64,000 bases of DNA from Candidatus Rhodobacter oscarellae (GCF_001078595.1 NZ_LFTY01000002.1:91818-155817); one strand, 5' to 3'. Numbered from the stretch's first letter, positions 10,364 to 19,795 are shown. The notes: generated by a model not told the origin, from the sequence alone. Numbers and translations are program-made.

Positions 10364-10392
10364 TTGACAGGTTGCTGGCATTGTAACATTTT
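10364..10392 (+). promoter_or_regulatory. Candidate promoter of the erythritol operon
   Basis: TTGACA at 10364-10369 is followed by 17 nt and CATTTT at 10387-10392, 41 nt before the EryD-type start. The -35 is perfect and the -10 is weak, as expected for a regulated promoter. The surrounding 10178-10432 spacer otherwise shows no gene. Assignment is from motif spacing only. Confidence 0.3.
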
Positions 10393-10432
10393 GCTTCGTG
10401 TGAAAAATAATTCAGCGAGCATCTCAAGGACC

Positions 10433-11389
10433 ATGCGACCGGCTGTGCAAAGCATTGACGAGGACGGTTTGGCGATCCGTGCCGCGTGGCTGCATTATGC
10501 GGGTGGGTTGACCCAGGCCGAGGTCGCCAAGAGGCTTCGCATCCCCTCGGTCAAGGCGCACCGGCTGATATCGCGCGCCAACCAGGCCGGGGCGGTCAAG
10601 GTCACCATTGACGGTGAAATTGCCGAATGCGTGGCTCTTGAGAGCCAGCTGACGGAGCTCTACGATCTGTCCTACTGCGAGGTGGTGCCGGATCTGCTGG
10701 AGGAGGGGCTTCCTCTGCGCGCGCTCGGCACTGCAGGTGCGGGCTACTTGCGGCGCGAGCTGGAGCGCGGGCAGAGCGACCTTGTTGGTTTCGGGCACGG
10801 GCGAACCCTGGCGGCCGTTGTCGGTCAGCTGCCGCGCATGAGCGCGGGGGACACCAAATTCGTCTCGCTCTTGGGCGGGTTGAACCGGAACTACGCCGCC
10901 AACCCGCATGATGTCATGCATCGCCTTGCGGACAAGACCGGCGCCGAGGCCTATTTCATGCCGGTGCCCTTCTTCGCCAACAGCCAGGGCGACCGCGAGG
11001 TGCTTTTGGCGCAGCGCGGCGTGCGCGATGTGCTCGAGATGGCGGCGAGTTCGTCGGTCAAGCTGGTCGGCATCGGCACGGTGGAACCTGACGCCTATCT
11101 TGTCTCGAGCGGGATGATCGAGCTTGCCGAGATTGAAGACATCAAGGCCAAGGGCGGCGTTGGCGAGTTGCTGGGGCATTTTTTCGATGACACCGGCGCA
11201 ATAATCGAAACGCCGCTGACGGATCGCACGATGTCGGTTGGGCTTGCTGGGCTCAAGGACACGCAGCTCGTCGCGGTCGCGGGGGGAGAGGAGAAGACCC
11301 GCGCGATTCGATCAGCATTAATGAGTAAATTTTTAAGCGGTATTATCACCGATGAGCGCACCGCAATTGCGCTGATCAACCAAAACTAA
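10433..11389 (+). CDS. eryD: EryD-like erythritol operon repressor (SorC family)
   Basis: A 318-aa SorC-family regulator, about the length of Brucella EryD, the erythritol-responsive repressor of the ery operon. An N-terminal HTH (GGLTQAEVAKRLRIPSVKAH, about 22-41) is followed by the sugar-binding domain (VGFGHGRTLAAVV, KFVSLLGGLNRN, GELLGHFFDDTG). I start at the ATG at 10433, since upstream codons encode no conserved residues. It heads the erythritol cluster, 33 nt before the binding-protein gene. Repression relieved by erythritol is inferred from the Brucella homologue. Confidence 0.8.
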   Translation: MRPAVQSIDEDGLAIRAAWLHYAGGLTQAEVAKRLRIPSVKAHRLISRANQAGAVKVTIDGEIAECVALESQLTELYDLSYCEVVPDLLEEGLPLRALGTAGAGYLRRELERGQSDLVGFGHGRTLAAVVGQLPRMSAGDTKFVSLLGGLNRNYAANPHDVMHRLADKTGAEAYFMPVPFFANSQGDREVLLAQRGVRDVLEMAASSSVKLVGIGTVEPDAYLVSSGMIELAEIEDIKAKGGVGELLGHFFDDTGAIIETPLTDRTMSVGLAGLKDTQLVAVAGGEEKTRAIRSALMSKFLSGIITDERTAIALINQN

Positions 11390-11422
11390 TCCGATAACGG
11401 ATCTTTTAAGGGAGGAACCCAA

Positions 11423-12865
11423 ATGTATGACAAGGAAAAGAAGTTAATCGACGCCTATATGGCGGGATCTATGAGCCGGCGCTCGCTGATCCGCGGGTTG
11501 GGCTCGCTGGGCGTGACCGCGGCCACCGCGGGCGTGCTGGTGAACGCCGCCGCGACACGGGCCCTGGCGCAAAACGGCTTTGACTGGAAGAAGCATTCCG
11601 GCACCACAGTGAAGCTCCTGCTGAACAAGCACCCCTATGCCGACGCACTGATTGCGAACCTTGACAACTTCAAGGAACTGACAGGCATGGACGTCGAATA
11701 CGACGTGTTCCCAGAGGACGTTTACTTTGACAAGGTGACGGCGGCTCTGTCGTCGGGTTCCACCGAGTATGACGCGTTCATGACCGGCGCCTATATGACC
11801 TGGACCTATGGTCCGGCAGGCTGGGTCGACGACCTGAACGAATACATTATGGACGACTCCAAGACGAACCCGGACTATAACTGGGAGGACGTGCTGGAGG
11901 GTGTGCGTAAGTCCTGTGCCTGGAACGGCCGTCCGGGTGGCGCGCTTGGGTCCGACGACGCCAAGCAGTGGTGCATCCCACTGGCATACGAGCAGAACAA
12001 CCTGACCTACAACAAGCGGGTGTTCGATAGTGCCGGGCTTTCGGTCCCTGGCAACATCGACGAGCTTGTCGAGACGGCCGCGGCGGCAAAGGCGGCCATG
12101 GACGGTGGCTATGGCATCGGCGTGCGCGGCTCGCGCTCCTGGGCGACAATCCACCCGGGCTTCTTGTCGGGCTATGCCAACTTTGGCCAGAAGGACCTCA
12201 ACGTCTCTGACGATGGCAAGCTCAGCGCGGCGATGAACACCGATGTGTCCAAGGATTACCACGCCAAGTGGGTTAAGATGATCCAGGACAGCGGCGCGCC
12301 GGACTGGTCGACCCACACCTGGTACCAGGTTGGCACGGATGTGGGCGCAGGCAAATCGGCGATGATGTTTGACGCCGACATCCTTGGTTACTTCATGAAC
12401 GGCGGCACCGCCGAGGCTGGCAACCTGGCCTTCGCACCCTTCGCCGCCAACCCGGATGCCGCGGCCCCCACGCCGAACATCTGGATCTGGGCGATGTCGA
12501 TGGCCTCGGCTTCGACAAAGAAAGACGCCACATGGTACTTCATGCAGTGGGTCACCGGCCCAGAGCATGACCTGTTCGGCGCCCGCGAGATGGATCTTGT
12601 GAACCCGGCGCGCTCCAGCGTCTGGGCTGACGAGATGTTCCGCGACAAGCTGTCGAAGTCGTATCCTGGCTATGTCGAGATGCACGACCTGTCAGCACCG
12701 GGCGCCTCGATCAAGTTCACCGCGCAGCCACTGTTCTTCGATCTGACCACCGAGTGGGCGGCCTCGATGCAGAAGATGGTCGCGGGGGAGGTGCCGGTCG
12801 ACGAGGGGCTGGACCAGCTGGCGGCCTCTGTGGACTCCCAACTCAAGGACGCCGGGCTGGGCTAG
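11423..12865 (+). CDS. Tat-exported polyol ABC substrate-binding protein
   Basis: A 480-aa family-1 solute-binding protein. A twin-arginine signal is visible: SRRSLIRGL with the arginines at residues 19-20, then a hydrophobic stretch and an ALAQ cleavage region near residue 50. A GGAGG site lies 8 nt before the ATG. It is followed by two permeases and two ATPases, and by the erythritol genes, so it likely captures erythritol and perhaps ribitol or L-arabitol. This differs from the ribose-type EryEFG transporter of Rhizobium/Brucella and resembles the five-gene layout of the multi-polyol transporter reported in Sinorhizobium. Substrate is inferred from context. Confidence 0.9.
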   Translation: MYDKEKKLIDAYMAGSMSRRSLIRGLGSLGVTAATAGVLVNAAATRALAQNGFDWKKHSGTTVKLLLNKHPYADALIANLDNFKELTGMDVEYDVFPEDVYFDKVTAALSSGSTEYDAFMTGAYMTWTYGPAGWVDDLNEYIMDDSKTNPDYNWEDVLEGVRKSCAWNGRPGGALGSDDAKQWCIPLAYEQNNLTYNKRVFDSAGLSVPGNIDELVETAAAAKAAMDGGYGIGVRGSRSWATIHPGFLSGYANFGQKDLNVSDDGKLSAAMNTDVSKDYHAKWVKMIQDSGAPDWSTHTWYQVGTDVGAGKSAMMFDADILGYFMNGGTAEAGNLAFAPFAANPDAAAPTPNIWIWAMSMASASTKKDATWYFMQWVTGPEHDLFGAREMDLVNPARSSVWADEMFRDKLSKSYPGYVEMHDLSAPGASIKFTAQPLFFDLTTEWAASMQKMVAGEVPVDEGLDQLAASVDSQLKDAGLG

Positions 12866-12875
12866 CCAAAACGGC

Positions 12876-12904
12876 GGGGCGCGCGCGCAGGTCGCGGGCG
12901 CCCC
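12876..12904 (+). promoter_or_regulatory. Intercistronic hairpin after the binding-protein gene
   Basis: GGGGCGC (12876-12882) pairs with GCGCCCC (12898-12904), 10 nt after the binding-protein stop and before the permeases. There is no U-run after it, so it more likely stabilises the upstream message than terminates it. It parallels the hairpin at 4674-4697. Confidence 0.5.
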
Positions 12905-12976
12905 AACCAGGCAGACAAACATCGAATTTAGTGTACGATCCGGTGAGCAACACCGGGCGAATGGGAGGGATTTCGA

Positions 12977-13897
12977 ATGGCCGACATCGCCGGACCGCCA
13001 CGGCGGCGGGGCTTGCGCATCAGCCGGGGCTGGCTGCCCTATGTGCTGAGCCTGCCCGCGCTTTTGGCTTGCATCGGTATCCTGATCCCGTTCTTCACGG
13101 CGGTCGCCTACTCGCTGCAGCGCTACCGCCTAAGCCAGCCCTGGGCGCATAAGTGGAACTGGGGCGAGAACTACCTCAACTTCATGTCCGACCCCTCGTT
13201 CTGGAACACGCTGCGGGTCTCGATGACCTACGCGTTCCTGACGGTGGGGCTTGAACTGCTGCTTGGCCTGGGCATCGCCTTGCTGCTGCAAAAGCGCACC
13301 CGGTTCAACAACTTCGTCTCGATCATGCTGCTGATGCCGCTGATGACGGCGCCGGCGCTGGCGTCTTTGATGTGGAAGCTGATGACCAATCCGGGCTTTG
13401 GCATCCTCAGTTACTTCGCGGCGCTGATCGGGCTTGAGGATTTTCGCTGGGCCTCGTCGCCGCAGACCGCGATGCTGACCGTGGTGCTGGTCGATATGTG
13501 GGTCTACACGCCGTTCATCATGATCCTTCTGCTGGCGGGGCTCAGGTCGCTGCCGCAGCAGCCCTTCGAGGCCGCCGCGCTGGACGGGGTGCCGCGCCTC
13601 TTCGTCTTCTGGCGCATCACCCTACCGATGCTGACGCCCTTCCTGCTGACCGCGGTGCTGTTCCGCGTGATCGAGAGCATCCAGCAGTTCGACATCATCT
13701 ATGCGATGACCCAGGGCGGGCCGGGCGATAAGCTGACGGTGTTCCAGGTCGAGGCCTATCTGAACTTCTTCCAATCGACCAATGTCGGGCGCTCGGCGGC
13801 GCTGCTGATGATCCTATGGGTGATCACCTACATTCTGTCGACGATCTTCATCAAACAATGGCTCAAGCTGCGCGAACGCCAGCGGGGGGAGACGTAA
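12977..13897 (+). CDS. Polyol ABC transporter permease (MalF type)
   Basis: A 306-aa inner-membrane protein with a positively charged N-terminus and six hydrophobic segments. The EAA loop QPFEAAALDGVPRLFVFWRI contacts the ATPase, and ITLPMLTPFLLTAVLF follows. GGGAGGG lies about 9 nt before the ATG. It ends directly against the next permease start (no gap), so the pair is translationally linked and forms the channel of the erythritol-type importer. Confidence 0.9.
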   Translation: MADIAGPPRRRGLRISRGWLPYVLSLPALLACIGILIPFFTAVAYSLQRYRLSQPWAHKWNWGENYLNFMSDPSFWNTLRVSMTYAFLTVGLELLLGLGIALLLQKRTRFNNFVSIMLLMPLMTAPALASLMWKLMTNPGFGILSYFAALIGLEDFRWASSPQTAMLTVVLVDMWVYTPFIMILLLAGLRSLPQQPFEAAALDGVPRLFVFWRITLPMLTPFLLTAVLFRVIESIQQFDIIYAMTQGGPGDKLTVFQVEAYLNFFQSTNVGRSAALLMILWVITYILSTIFIKQWLKLRERQRGET

Positions 13898-14755
13898 ATG
13901 GACACCCAATCCACCCTTGAGAAGGTCCTGCGGGGCATCGCCATCACGGCCGTGATCCTGTTCTTCATGTTCCCGATCTTCTGGATCTTCCTGATGAGCT
14001 TCCAGACCAATGAGACGATCCTGCGGGTGCCGCCCTCCATCGTGTTCGAGCCGACGCTGACGAACTACAAGGCGCTGATCACCGGGCGGCTGGAGAGCAC
14101 CGCGGGCGCGCTGGAGATCGAGTTCATGTCGAACCTCTTCAACTCGGCCTACCTGTCGACCATGGCGGTGATCGTGGGGCTGATCCTGGGCGTGCCTGCG
14201 GCCTACGCGTTCGGGCGGCTCAAGTTCCGCGGGTCCGAGGACATCGCGTTCACCCTGCTCAGCTTCCGCTTCGCGCCGCCGCTTCTGGTGCTGCTGCCGC
14301 TGACGATCTACTTCCAGCAGATCGGGCTGGCGAACACCTATTTCGGGCTCATATGGGTCTATCAGCTGATCGTCTTGCCGCTGATCCTATGGATCGTGCG
14401 CGGCTATTTCGAGGACATCCCCGCGGATATCGAATACGCCTACCGGATCGCGGGGCACGGGTTCTGGGCGACCTTCCGCAAGATCGCATTGCCGCTGGCG
14501 ATGCCGGGGATCGCGGCGGCGGGCCTGCTGGCGTTCATCTTCGCCTGGAACAACTTTATCTTCGCGCTGGTCCTGGCCTCGGCGGACAAGCAGCCGGTGA
14601 CGGTGGGGGCGCTGGCCTTCGTGACGGCCTCGGGCATTCAGTATGGGCAGATCGCCGCCGGGATCGTGCTATCGATCCTGCCCACGCTGGCGCTGGCGCT
14701 TTATGCGCAGCGGTATCTGGTCGAGGGGCTCTCCCTCGGCGCGGTGAAGGGGTAG
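13898..14755 (+). CDS. Polyol ABC transporter permease (MalG type)
   Basis: A 285-aa permease with six predicted helices. The C-terminus YLVEGLSLGAVKG is the usual MalG-type ending, and the EAA-type loop reads IPADIEYAYRIAGHGFWATF, slightly divergent (EYAYRIAG instead of EAAxxDG). It starts at the base after the previous stop and lies 6 nt before the first ATPase gene. The weak EAA loop goes with the unusual, non-identical ATPase pair encoded next. Confidence 0.9.
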   Translation: MDTQSTLEKVLRGIAITAVILFFMFPIFWIFLMSFQTNETILRVPPSIVFEPTLTNYKALITGRLESTAGALEIEFMSNLFNSAYLSTMAVIVGLILGVPAAYAFGRLKFRGSEDIAFTLLSFRFAPPLLVLLPLTIYFQQIGLANTYFGLIWVYQLIVLPLILWIVRGYFEDIPADIEYAYRIAGHGFWATFRKIALPLAMPGIAAAGLLAFIFAWNNFIFALVLASADKQPVTVGALAFVTASGIQYGQIAAGIVLSILPTLALALYAQRYLVEGLSLGAVKG

Positions 14756-14761
14756 CAGCGC

Positions 14762-15862
14762 ATGTCCATCCAACTCACCGATATCGTCAAGCGCTTCAAG
14801 AAGGACCTAGTGCTGGACGGCGTGTCGCTGGACATCCCCACGGGCGAGACGCTGGTCCTGTTTGGCCCGTCCGGGGCGGGCAAGACGGTGCTCTTGCGTC
14901 TGATCGCGGGCGTGATCGACCCCGAGGAGGGCAGCATCGCCCTGCGCGGCCAGGACATGGCGGGCGTGGAGCCCGAGGATCGCGGCATCGGCATGGCCTT
15001 TCAGAACTTCGCGCTCTTTCCCCATATGGATGCGCATGAGAACATCGCCAGCCCCCTGACCGCCCGGCAGGTGCCGGACGCCACGCTGAAGGAGCGCGTC
15101 TTTGAGGTCGCGCACCTGCTCAAGATCGACCACGTGCTGGGGCATAAGCCCAAGGAGCTGTCCAACGGGCAAAAGCAGCGCACCGCGCTGGCGCGCGCCC
15201 TGGCCGCGCAGCCCTCGATCCTGCTGCTCGACGACCCGCTGCGCAACGTGGACGCCAAGCTTCGGTTCGAGATGCGGCTGGAGCTGCCGCGCCTGCTGCG
15301 GGAGCAGAACGCCACGGTGATCTACGTCACGCAGGACTACAAAGAGGCCATGGCGCTGGGCGACCGCATCGCGGTGATGTCCGATCGCGGCATCGCGCAG
15401 GTGGGCACGCCGGAGGAGATCTATCTCTCGCCCGCCAACACGCAGATCGCGCGGCTCTTTGGGGACCCGGCGATTAACCTGTTGGATGTCACGGTGCAGG
15501 CCGGGCCGAAGATCGCGCTCTCAGGGGCCGAAGTGGTGCTGGATGCCGCCCATACAGGCGCGGTGGGACAGGACTGCATCCTGGGCATCCGCCCTGAGGC
15601 CATCAAGTTCGTCCCCGCCGACGCGCCGGGCGCCTTCCCGGTTGAGATCGAGGCCGAGACGCCGCTGAACGAGAAGACCGTGACACTGGCCGCCACGCAG
15701 GCGCAACGCGAGATCCTGATCTCGCGGCCCGCGGGCACGCCGGGCCCGGTCTCGGGCACCGCGCATATCGCGATGGACGCCTCTGGCGCGCTGCTCTTTG
15801 ACCGCGCCAGCGGGGCGCTTCTGCCCATGGCGGGCAAGGCTATAGAGGGAGAGGTGGCATGA
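14762..15862 (+). CDS. Polyol ABC transporter ATPase 1 (non-canonical catalytic site)
   Basis: A 366-aa MalK-like ATPase. Walker A GPSGAGKT is at 35-42 and the Q-loop FQNFALFP is normal. The signature reads LSNGQKQR instead of LSGGQ, the Walker B region LLLDDPL has Asp in place of the catalytic Glu, and the D-loop is RNVD. It overlaps the second ATPase gene by 4 nt. Two ATPases with two permeases, as in glycerol (GlpST) systems, imply a heterodimeric motor. With the partner it would give one canonical-signature site and one altered site. Substrate is inferred to be erythritol or related polyols. Confidence 0.88.
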   Translation: MSIQLTDIVKRFKKDLVLDGVSLDIPTGETLVLFGPSGAGKTVLLRLIAGVIDPEEGSIALRGQDMAGVEPEDRGIGMAFQNFALFPHMDAHENIASPLTARQVPDATLKERVFEVAHLLKIDHVLGHKPKELSNGQKQRTALARALAAQPSILLLDDPLRNVDAKLRFEMRLELPRLLREQNATVIYVTQDYKEAMALGDRIAVMSDRGIAQVGTPEEIYLSPANTQIARLFGDPAINLLDVTVQAGPKIALSGAEVVLDAAHTGAVGQDCILGIRPEAIKFVPADAPGAFPVEIEAETPLNEKTVTLAATQAQREILISRPAGTPGPVSGTAHIAMDASGALLFDRASGALLPMAGKAIEGEVA

Positions 15863-16983
15863 GCGATCTGGCGCTGGAGATCACCGCCGTCGACAAGTTC
15901 TATGGCCCCATCGACACCGGCGTGCATGCGGTGAAGAGCTTTGACATGAACGTGGCGCGCGGAGACATCGTGGCGCTGTTGGGCTCCTCGGGCTGCGGCA
16001 AGACGTCGACGCTGCGGATGGTGGCGGGGTTTGAGGAGGTCAGCCGGGGCTCGATCAAGATCGCGGACCGCGAGGTGAACCGCCTGCCGCCGGTGCAGCG
16101 CAATGTGGCGATGGCCTTTGAGGGCTACTCGCTTTACCCAACGGTGAACGTGCGCGACAACATCGCCTTTGCGCTCAAGGCCAAGCGGCTGCCGCAGGCC
16201 CAGGTGGACGCCCGGGTGAACGAGGTGGCCGAGATGCTTGAGATCGCCGACATCCTGGACCGGATCCCGGCGCAGGTCTCTGGCGGGCAGCAGCAGCGCG
16301 CATCGCTGGCGCGCGCGCTGATCCGCGACGCCGATCTCTACCTGCTGGACGAGCCGATGGGCCAGCTTGAGCCGCAGCTGCGCACGCTTCTGCGCGGGCG
16401 CATCAAGCACTTCATCAAGGAACGCGGACTGACCGCGGTGCTGGTCACCCATGACCAGACCGAGGCCAATGCGCTGGCCGACAAGATCGCGGTTATGGAG
16501 GATGGCGAGATGCAGCAATTCGCCTCGCCCGCCGAGATCAAGGAACGCCCCGCGAACCTCTTCACCGGGACCTTCATTGGCGAGCCGCCGATGAATGTCT
16601 TCCAAGCGAAGGTCGGTCGGGCGGATGGGCGGATCGGCTTTCACCTGGCGGGCGACCTGGCGCTCATCTATCCCGCAGAGGTCTTCTCGGCCGAGCTGCA
16701 CAAGGCAATCCTGGGCAAGAGCGAAGTGGCGCTTGGGGTGCGCCCCTATGCGGTGCGGCGCGTTGAGGGCGGCGCGCCCGCCCAGGTGGTTACCAACCAA
16801 TGGCTGGGCGATCAAAGCCACATCGCGGCGCGCTTTGCCGAGGGCACGCTGGTGCTGGTGGAACATGACCGCGCGCGGGTGGGCGTGGGCGACCAGATCG
16901 GCGTAGAGCTGAACCCGCGCGACCTGCACATCTTCGACCCTGACACCGGTGACGCGATCAGCCACGGGCAGGAGCTGGCTTGA
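15859..16983 (+). CDS. Polyol ABC transporter ATPase 2
   Basis: A 374-aa MalK/UgpC-like ATPase. Walker A GSSGCGKT, signature VSGGQQQR and Walker B YLLDEP are canonical. However, the Q-loop has Glu instead of Gln (MAFEGYSLYP), and the D-loop region reads GQLEPQLR instead of [13 protein letters not shown]-type domain follows. These changes complement those of ATPase 1, supporting an obligate heterodimer. The gene overlaps ATPase 1 by 4 nt and abuts the erythritol kinase. Confidence 0.88.
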   Translation: MSDLALEITAVDKFYGPIDTGVHAVKSFDMNVARGDIVALLGSSGCGKTSTLRMVAGFEEVSRGSIKIADREVNRLPPVQRNVAMAFEGYSLYPTVNVRDNIAFALKAKRLPQAQVDARVNEVAEMLEIADILDRIPAQVSGGQQQRASLARALIRDADLYLLDEPMGQLEPQLRTLLRGRIKHFIKERGLTAVLVTHDQTEANALADKIAVMEDGEMQQFASPAEIKERPANLFTGTFIGEPPMNVFQAKVGRADGRIGFHLAGDLALIYPAEVFSAELHKAILGKSEVALGVRPYAVRRVEGGAPAQVVTNQWLGDQSHIAARFAEGTLVLVEHDRARVGVGDQIGVELNPRDLHIFDPDTGDAISHGQELA

Positions 16984-18549
16984 ATGAGCGCTGGCGGTGA
17001 CATCCTGATTGGCATCGACGCCGGGACCTCGGTGATCAAGTCGATCGCGTTTGACCTGCAGGGCAACCAGGTCGCCATGGCCTCGGTGCCGAACCGCTAT
17101 CAGACCCGCCCCGACGGCGCGGCCGTTCAATCCATGGACGATACCTGGACGGATTGCGCGCGGACGCTGCGCGATCTGGGCGCGAAGGTCGATGATCTTG
17201 CCACGCGGACCGTTTCTGTGGCCGTCACCGGGCAGGGCGACGGCACATGGTTGATCGACCGCGACAATCGCCCGGTGACCGAGGCCTGGCTTTGGCTCGA
17301 TGCCCGCGCCGCGCCCGTGGTGGAGCGCGAACGCGGCGGCGCGGCGGATCGTGCGCGTTTTGGTATTACGGGAGCCGGGCTCAATGTGTGTCAGATGGGC
17401 ACGCAGCTTGCGCATATGAAAGACACCGCGCCTGAGATGGTTCAGGCCGCGGATGCGGCGCTTCATTGCAAGGACTGGCTCTATCTGAACCTGACGGGCG
17501 TGCGCGCCACCGCCCCTTGCGAGGCGGTTTTCACCTTCGGCGATTTCCGCAGGCGGGCTTATGATGACCGGGTGATCGAGGCCCTGGGCCTCTTGCCCGA
17601 GAAGCGGTTGCTGCCGGAGATCGTGGACGGCACTCAGACCACCCATCCTCTGAGCGCCGAGGCCGCTGCGGCCACGGGCCTCAGGGCGGGCACGCCTGTG
17701 GCGCTCGGTTTTCTTGATGTCTCTTGCACGGCGCTGGGCGGCGGCATCTATACCCACGGCACGCCTGCGGGCTGCACGATTATCGGCTCGACCGGTATGC
17801 ACATGCGCGCCACCCTGCAGGATCAGGCCTTCTTTAACGATGATCTCACCGGCTATATCATGCCGCTGCCAATCCCCGGCATGGTCGCGCAAATCCAGTC
17901 GAACATGGCGTCAACGCTGAACATCGACTGGCTGTTGAATGTGGCTGCCGGCGTTTTGAGGGAATTCGGTCACAGCGTGACCGAGGCCGACCTGATCGAC
18001 CGCATCGAGGGCTGGCTTGCGGCAAGCGTTCCCGGGCAGTTGCTGTACCATCCCTATATCTCTGAGGCCGGCGAGCGCGGGCCCTTCGTGGACCCGGCTG
18101 CGCGGGCCAGCTTTATCGGGCTGTCGACCGAGCACCAGTTCCCCGACATGGTGCGCGCCGTGGTCGAGGGGCTCGGGTTGGCGGCGCGCGATTGCTACGG
18201 AGCCATGGGCGGGACCCCGCAGGACATCCGGCTGACCGGAGGGGCGGCGCGCTCGGATGCGCTGAGACGTGTGTTCGCGGCGGCGGTTGGGGCTTCGGTG
18301 CGCACATCGACCCGCGAGGAAGCGGGTGCTGCCGGTGCCGCCATGATGGCCGCCGTGGCGATCGGGGTCTATCCAGATATGGAAGCCTGCATTGCGGATT
18401 GGGTCTCGCCGCGCCTTGGCGCGCCAGAAGCGCCAGATGCGGCCCTGGCCGCCGTATACGACCGGACCTATCCTGCCTATCGGGCAGCGCGCACGGCCCT
18501 TGGCCCGATCTGGGCCGCCCTATCAAAAAACGGAGACGCGAGTGCCTAG
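16984..18549 (+). CDS. eryA: Erythritol kinase
   Basis: A 521-aa FGGY-family kinase of the same length and style as Brucella EryA, which phosphorylates erythritol to D-erythritol 1-phosphate in the first committed step. Visible are the ATPase-fold phosphate loop IGIDAGTSVIKSIAF at the N-terminus, VAVTGQGDGTWLID, AWLWLDARAAPVVE, and the C-terminal GGAARSDALRRVFA nucleotide-binding motif. It abuts the transporter ATPase and overlaps the next gene by 8 nt. Context with EryB, EryC, EryH and EryI makes the assignment strong. Confidence 0.88.
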   Translation: MSAGGDILIGIDAGTSVIKSIAFDLQGNQVAMASVPNRYQTRPDGAAVQSMDDTWTDCARTLRDLGAKVDDLATRTVSVAVTGQGDGTWLIDRDNRPVTEAWLWLDARAAPVVERERGGAADRARFGITGAGLNVCQMGTQLAHMKDTAPEMVQAADAALHCKDWLYLNLTGVRATAPCEAVFTFGDFRRRAYDDRVIEALGLLPEKRLLPEIVDGTQTTHPLSAEAAAATGLRAGTPVALGFLDVSCTALGGGIYTHGTPAGCTIIGSTGMHMRATLQDQAFFNDDLTGYIMPLPIPGMVAQIQSNMASTLNIDWLLNVAAGVLREFGHSVTEADLIDRIEGWLAASVPGQLLYHPYISEAGERGPFVDPAARASFIGLSTEHQFPDMVRAVVEGLGLAARDCYGAMGGTPQDIRLTGGAARSDALRRVFAAAVGASVRTSTREEAGAAGAAMMAAVAIGVYPDMEACIADWVSPRLGAPEAPDAALAAVYDRTYPAYRAARTALGPIWAALSKNGDASA

Positions 18550-19582
18550 CGAAGTTGCCATCATCGGCGATCACTTCATGTTGCCCGAGATATTTGACGA
18601 AAAGCTCCAGGACGCCTGCGGCGACCGCGTGGTGACGCGAACCCGCAAAGACGCCTGGCCGGACGTCCCGATGGAGCACGGCTATGCGGTTGCTGGCATG
18701 GATGGGTTGAAGGAATATCTTGGCACCGCCGACGAGGTGGTGGATTTTGTCGGCGACGCGCAGATCCTTGTCACTCACCTGGCCCCGATGTCCAGGGGCA
18801 TGTTCGAGCGTTTGCCGGGGCTGCAGATGATTGCCGTATCGCGCGGCGGTCCGGTCAATATCGACATGGGCGCCGCAAAGGATCACGGCGTACTGGTGGT
18901 CAACACGCCGGGGCGCAATTCCTCGGCTGTGGCGGAGTTCACCATAGGCGCGATCTTGGCCGAGACCCGGAAGATCCGCGAAGGCCATGAAGACCTGCGC
19001 CGCGGCGTCTGGCGCGGCGATCTTTATCGCGCCGATGTCACGGGGCGCGAATTGAACGAGATGACCGTGGGCGTGATCGGCTATGGCAACATCGGCACGA
19101 AGGTGGTGCGGCTGCTGCGCGCCTTCGGCTGCCGGATCCTTGTTTGCGATCCCTATGTGCAGCTTGACCCCGACGATGTGGCCGCGGGCGTAGAGCTGGC
19201 GTCCTTCGAACGGGTGCTCGCGGAGAGCGACGTGGTGACCCTGCACCCACGGGTGACCAATGAGACAAAAGGCATGATCGACGCCGCCGCCTTGGCCGCG
19301 ATGAAAAAGGGCGCGCTGCTCGTCAACACCGCCCGTGGGCCTTTGGTGGATTACGACGCTCTAACCGAGGCCCTGAAGACCGGACCTCTGGGCAGCGCTA
19401 TGCTGGAAACCTTCGCGGTCGAACCTGTGCCGGAGGACTGGGAGCTTCTGCGCCTTCCCAACGTAACACTGACCCCACATATCGCCGGAGCCTCGGTCCG
19501 CACCGTGACCTTCGCTGCCGAACAAGCGGCCGAGGAGGTGCGGCGCTTTCTGGCGGGAGAGCCGCCGCGCAACCCATGCTGA
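18542..19582 (+). CDS. D-2-hydroxyacid dehydrogenase family protein
   Basis: A 346-aa NAD-dependent 2-hydroxyacid dehydrogenase beginning at a GTG (18542) that overlaps the kinase stop by 8 nt. The GYGNIG Rossmann motif is near residue 180, and the catalytic Arg region (NTARGPLVD) and His (TPHIAGAS) are present. The family reduces or oxidises 2-keto/2-hydroxy acids. It is not part of the known Brucella erythritol pathway; it may handle a polyol-derived acid or its phosphate. The substrate is unknown. Confidence 0.8.
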   Translation: MPSEVAIIGDHFMLPEIFDEKLQDACGDRVVTRTRKDAWPDVPMEHGYAVAGMDGLKEYLGTADEVVDFVGDAQILVTHLAPMSRGMFERLPGLQMIAVSRGGPVNIDMGAAKDHGVLVVNTPGRNSSAVAEFTIGAILAETRKIREGHEDLRRGVWRGDLYRADVTGRELNEMTVGVIGYGNIGTKVVRLLRAFGCRILVCDPYVQLDPDDVAAGVELASFERVLAESDVVTLHPRVTNETKGMIDAAALAAMKKGALLVNTARGPLVDYDALTEALKTGPLGSAMLETFAVEPVPEDWELLRLPNVTLTPHIAGASVRTVTFAAEQAAEEVRRFLAGEPPRNPC

Positions 19583-19603
19583 ACCCGGACCCAAGAGAGA
19601 GCA

Positions 19604-19795
19604 ATGAGTAACGTAGTAAGTCAAGCCAGGCAGAGCATCGTCGCAGGTCAGCGCCGACCAGGGGGGGATGGGCTCAACCGGGGCGGCAAGGGCAATACGC
19701 CTTCCCGCCATGCCTACGGGATGCCTGAGATGCCGACCGTGCCAGGCCTTAGAAGCGACGGGTTGTGCTCGCCGGAAGCGAAGGAGATCACATGA
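19604..19795 (+). other. 63-codon coupled ORF, probable gene remnant
   Basis: A 63-codon frame lies 21 nt after the hydroxyacid dehydrogenase and overlaps the eryB start by 4 nt (ATGA). It is rich in Gly, Arg and Pro, with no recognisable domain. An AGAGAG stretch precedes the ATG. Its tight fit and lack of a domain resemble the two other short coupled ORFs (8382-8666 and 25343-25525). It could be an in-frame-deleted gene kept to couple translation into eryB, or a spurious frame. Confidence 0.35.

Noticed and set aside
14762-16983. Glycerol (GlpSTPQUV) transporter instead of an erythritol-type one
   Set aside because: Two ATPases and two permeases also fit a glycerol system, but there is no GlpU-like small subunit in this operon, and the enzymes behind it are those for erythritol.
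15421-17892. Long minus-strand frame (823 codons) opposite ATPase and eryA
   Set aside because: It is an antisense shadow created by high GC content and codon bias; its translation is low-complexity Arg/His/Ala-rich and crosses several well-supported plus-strand genes.
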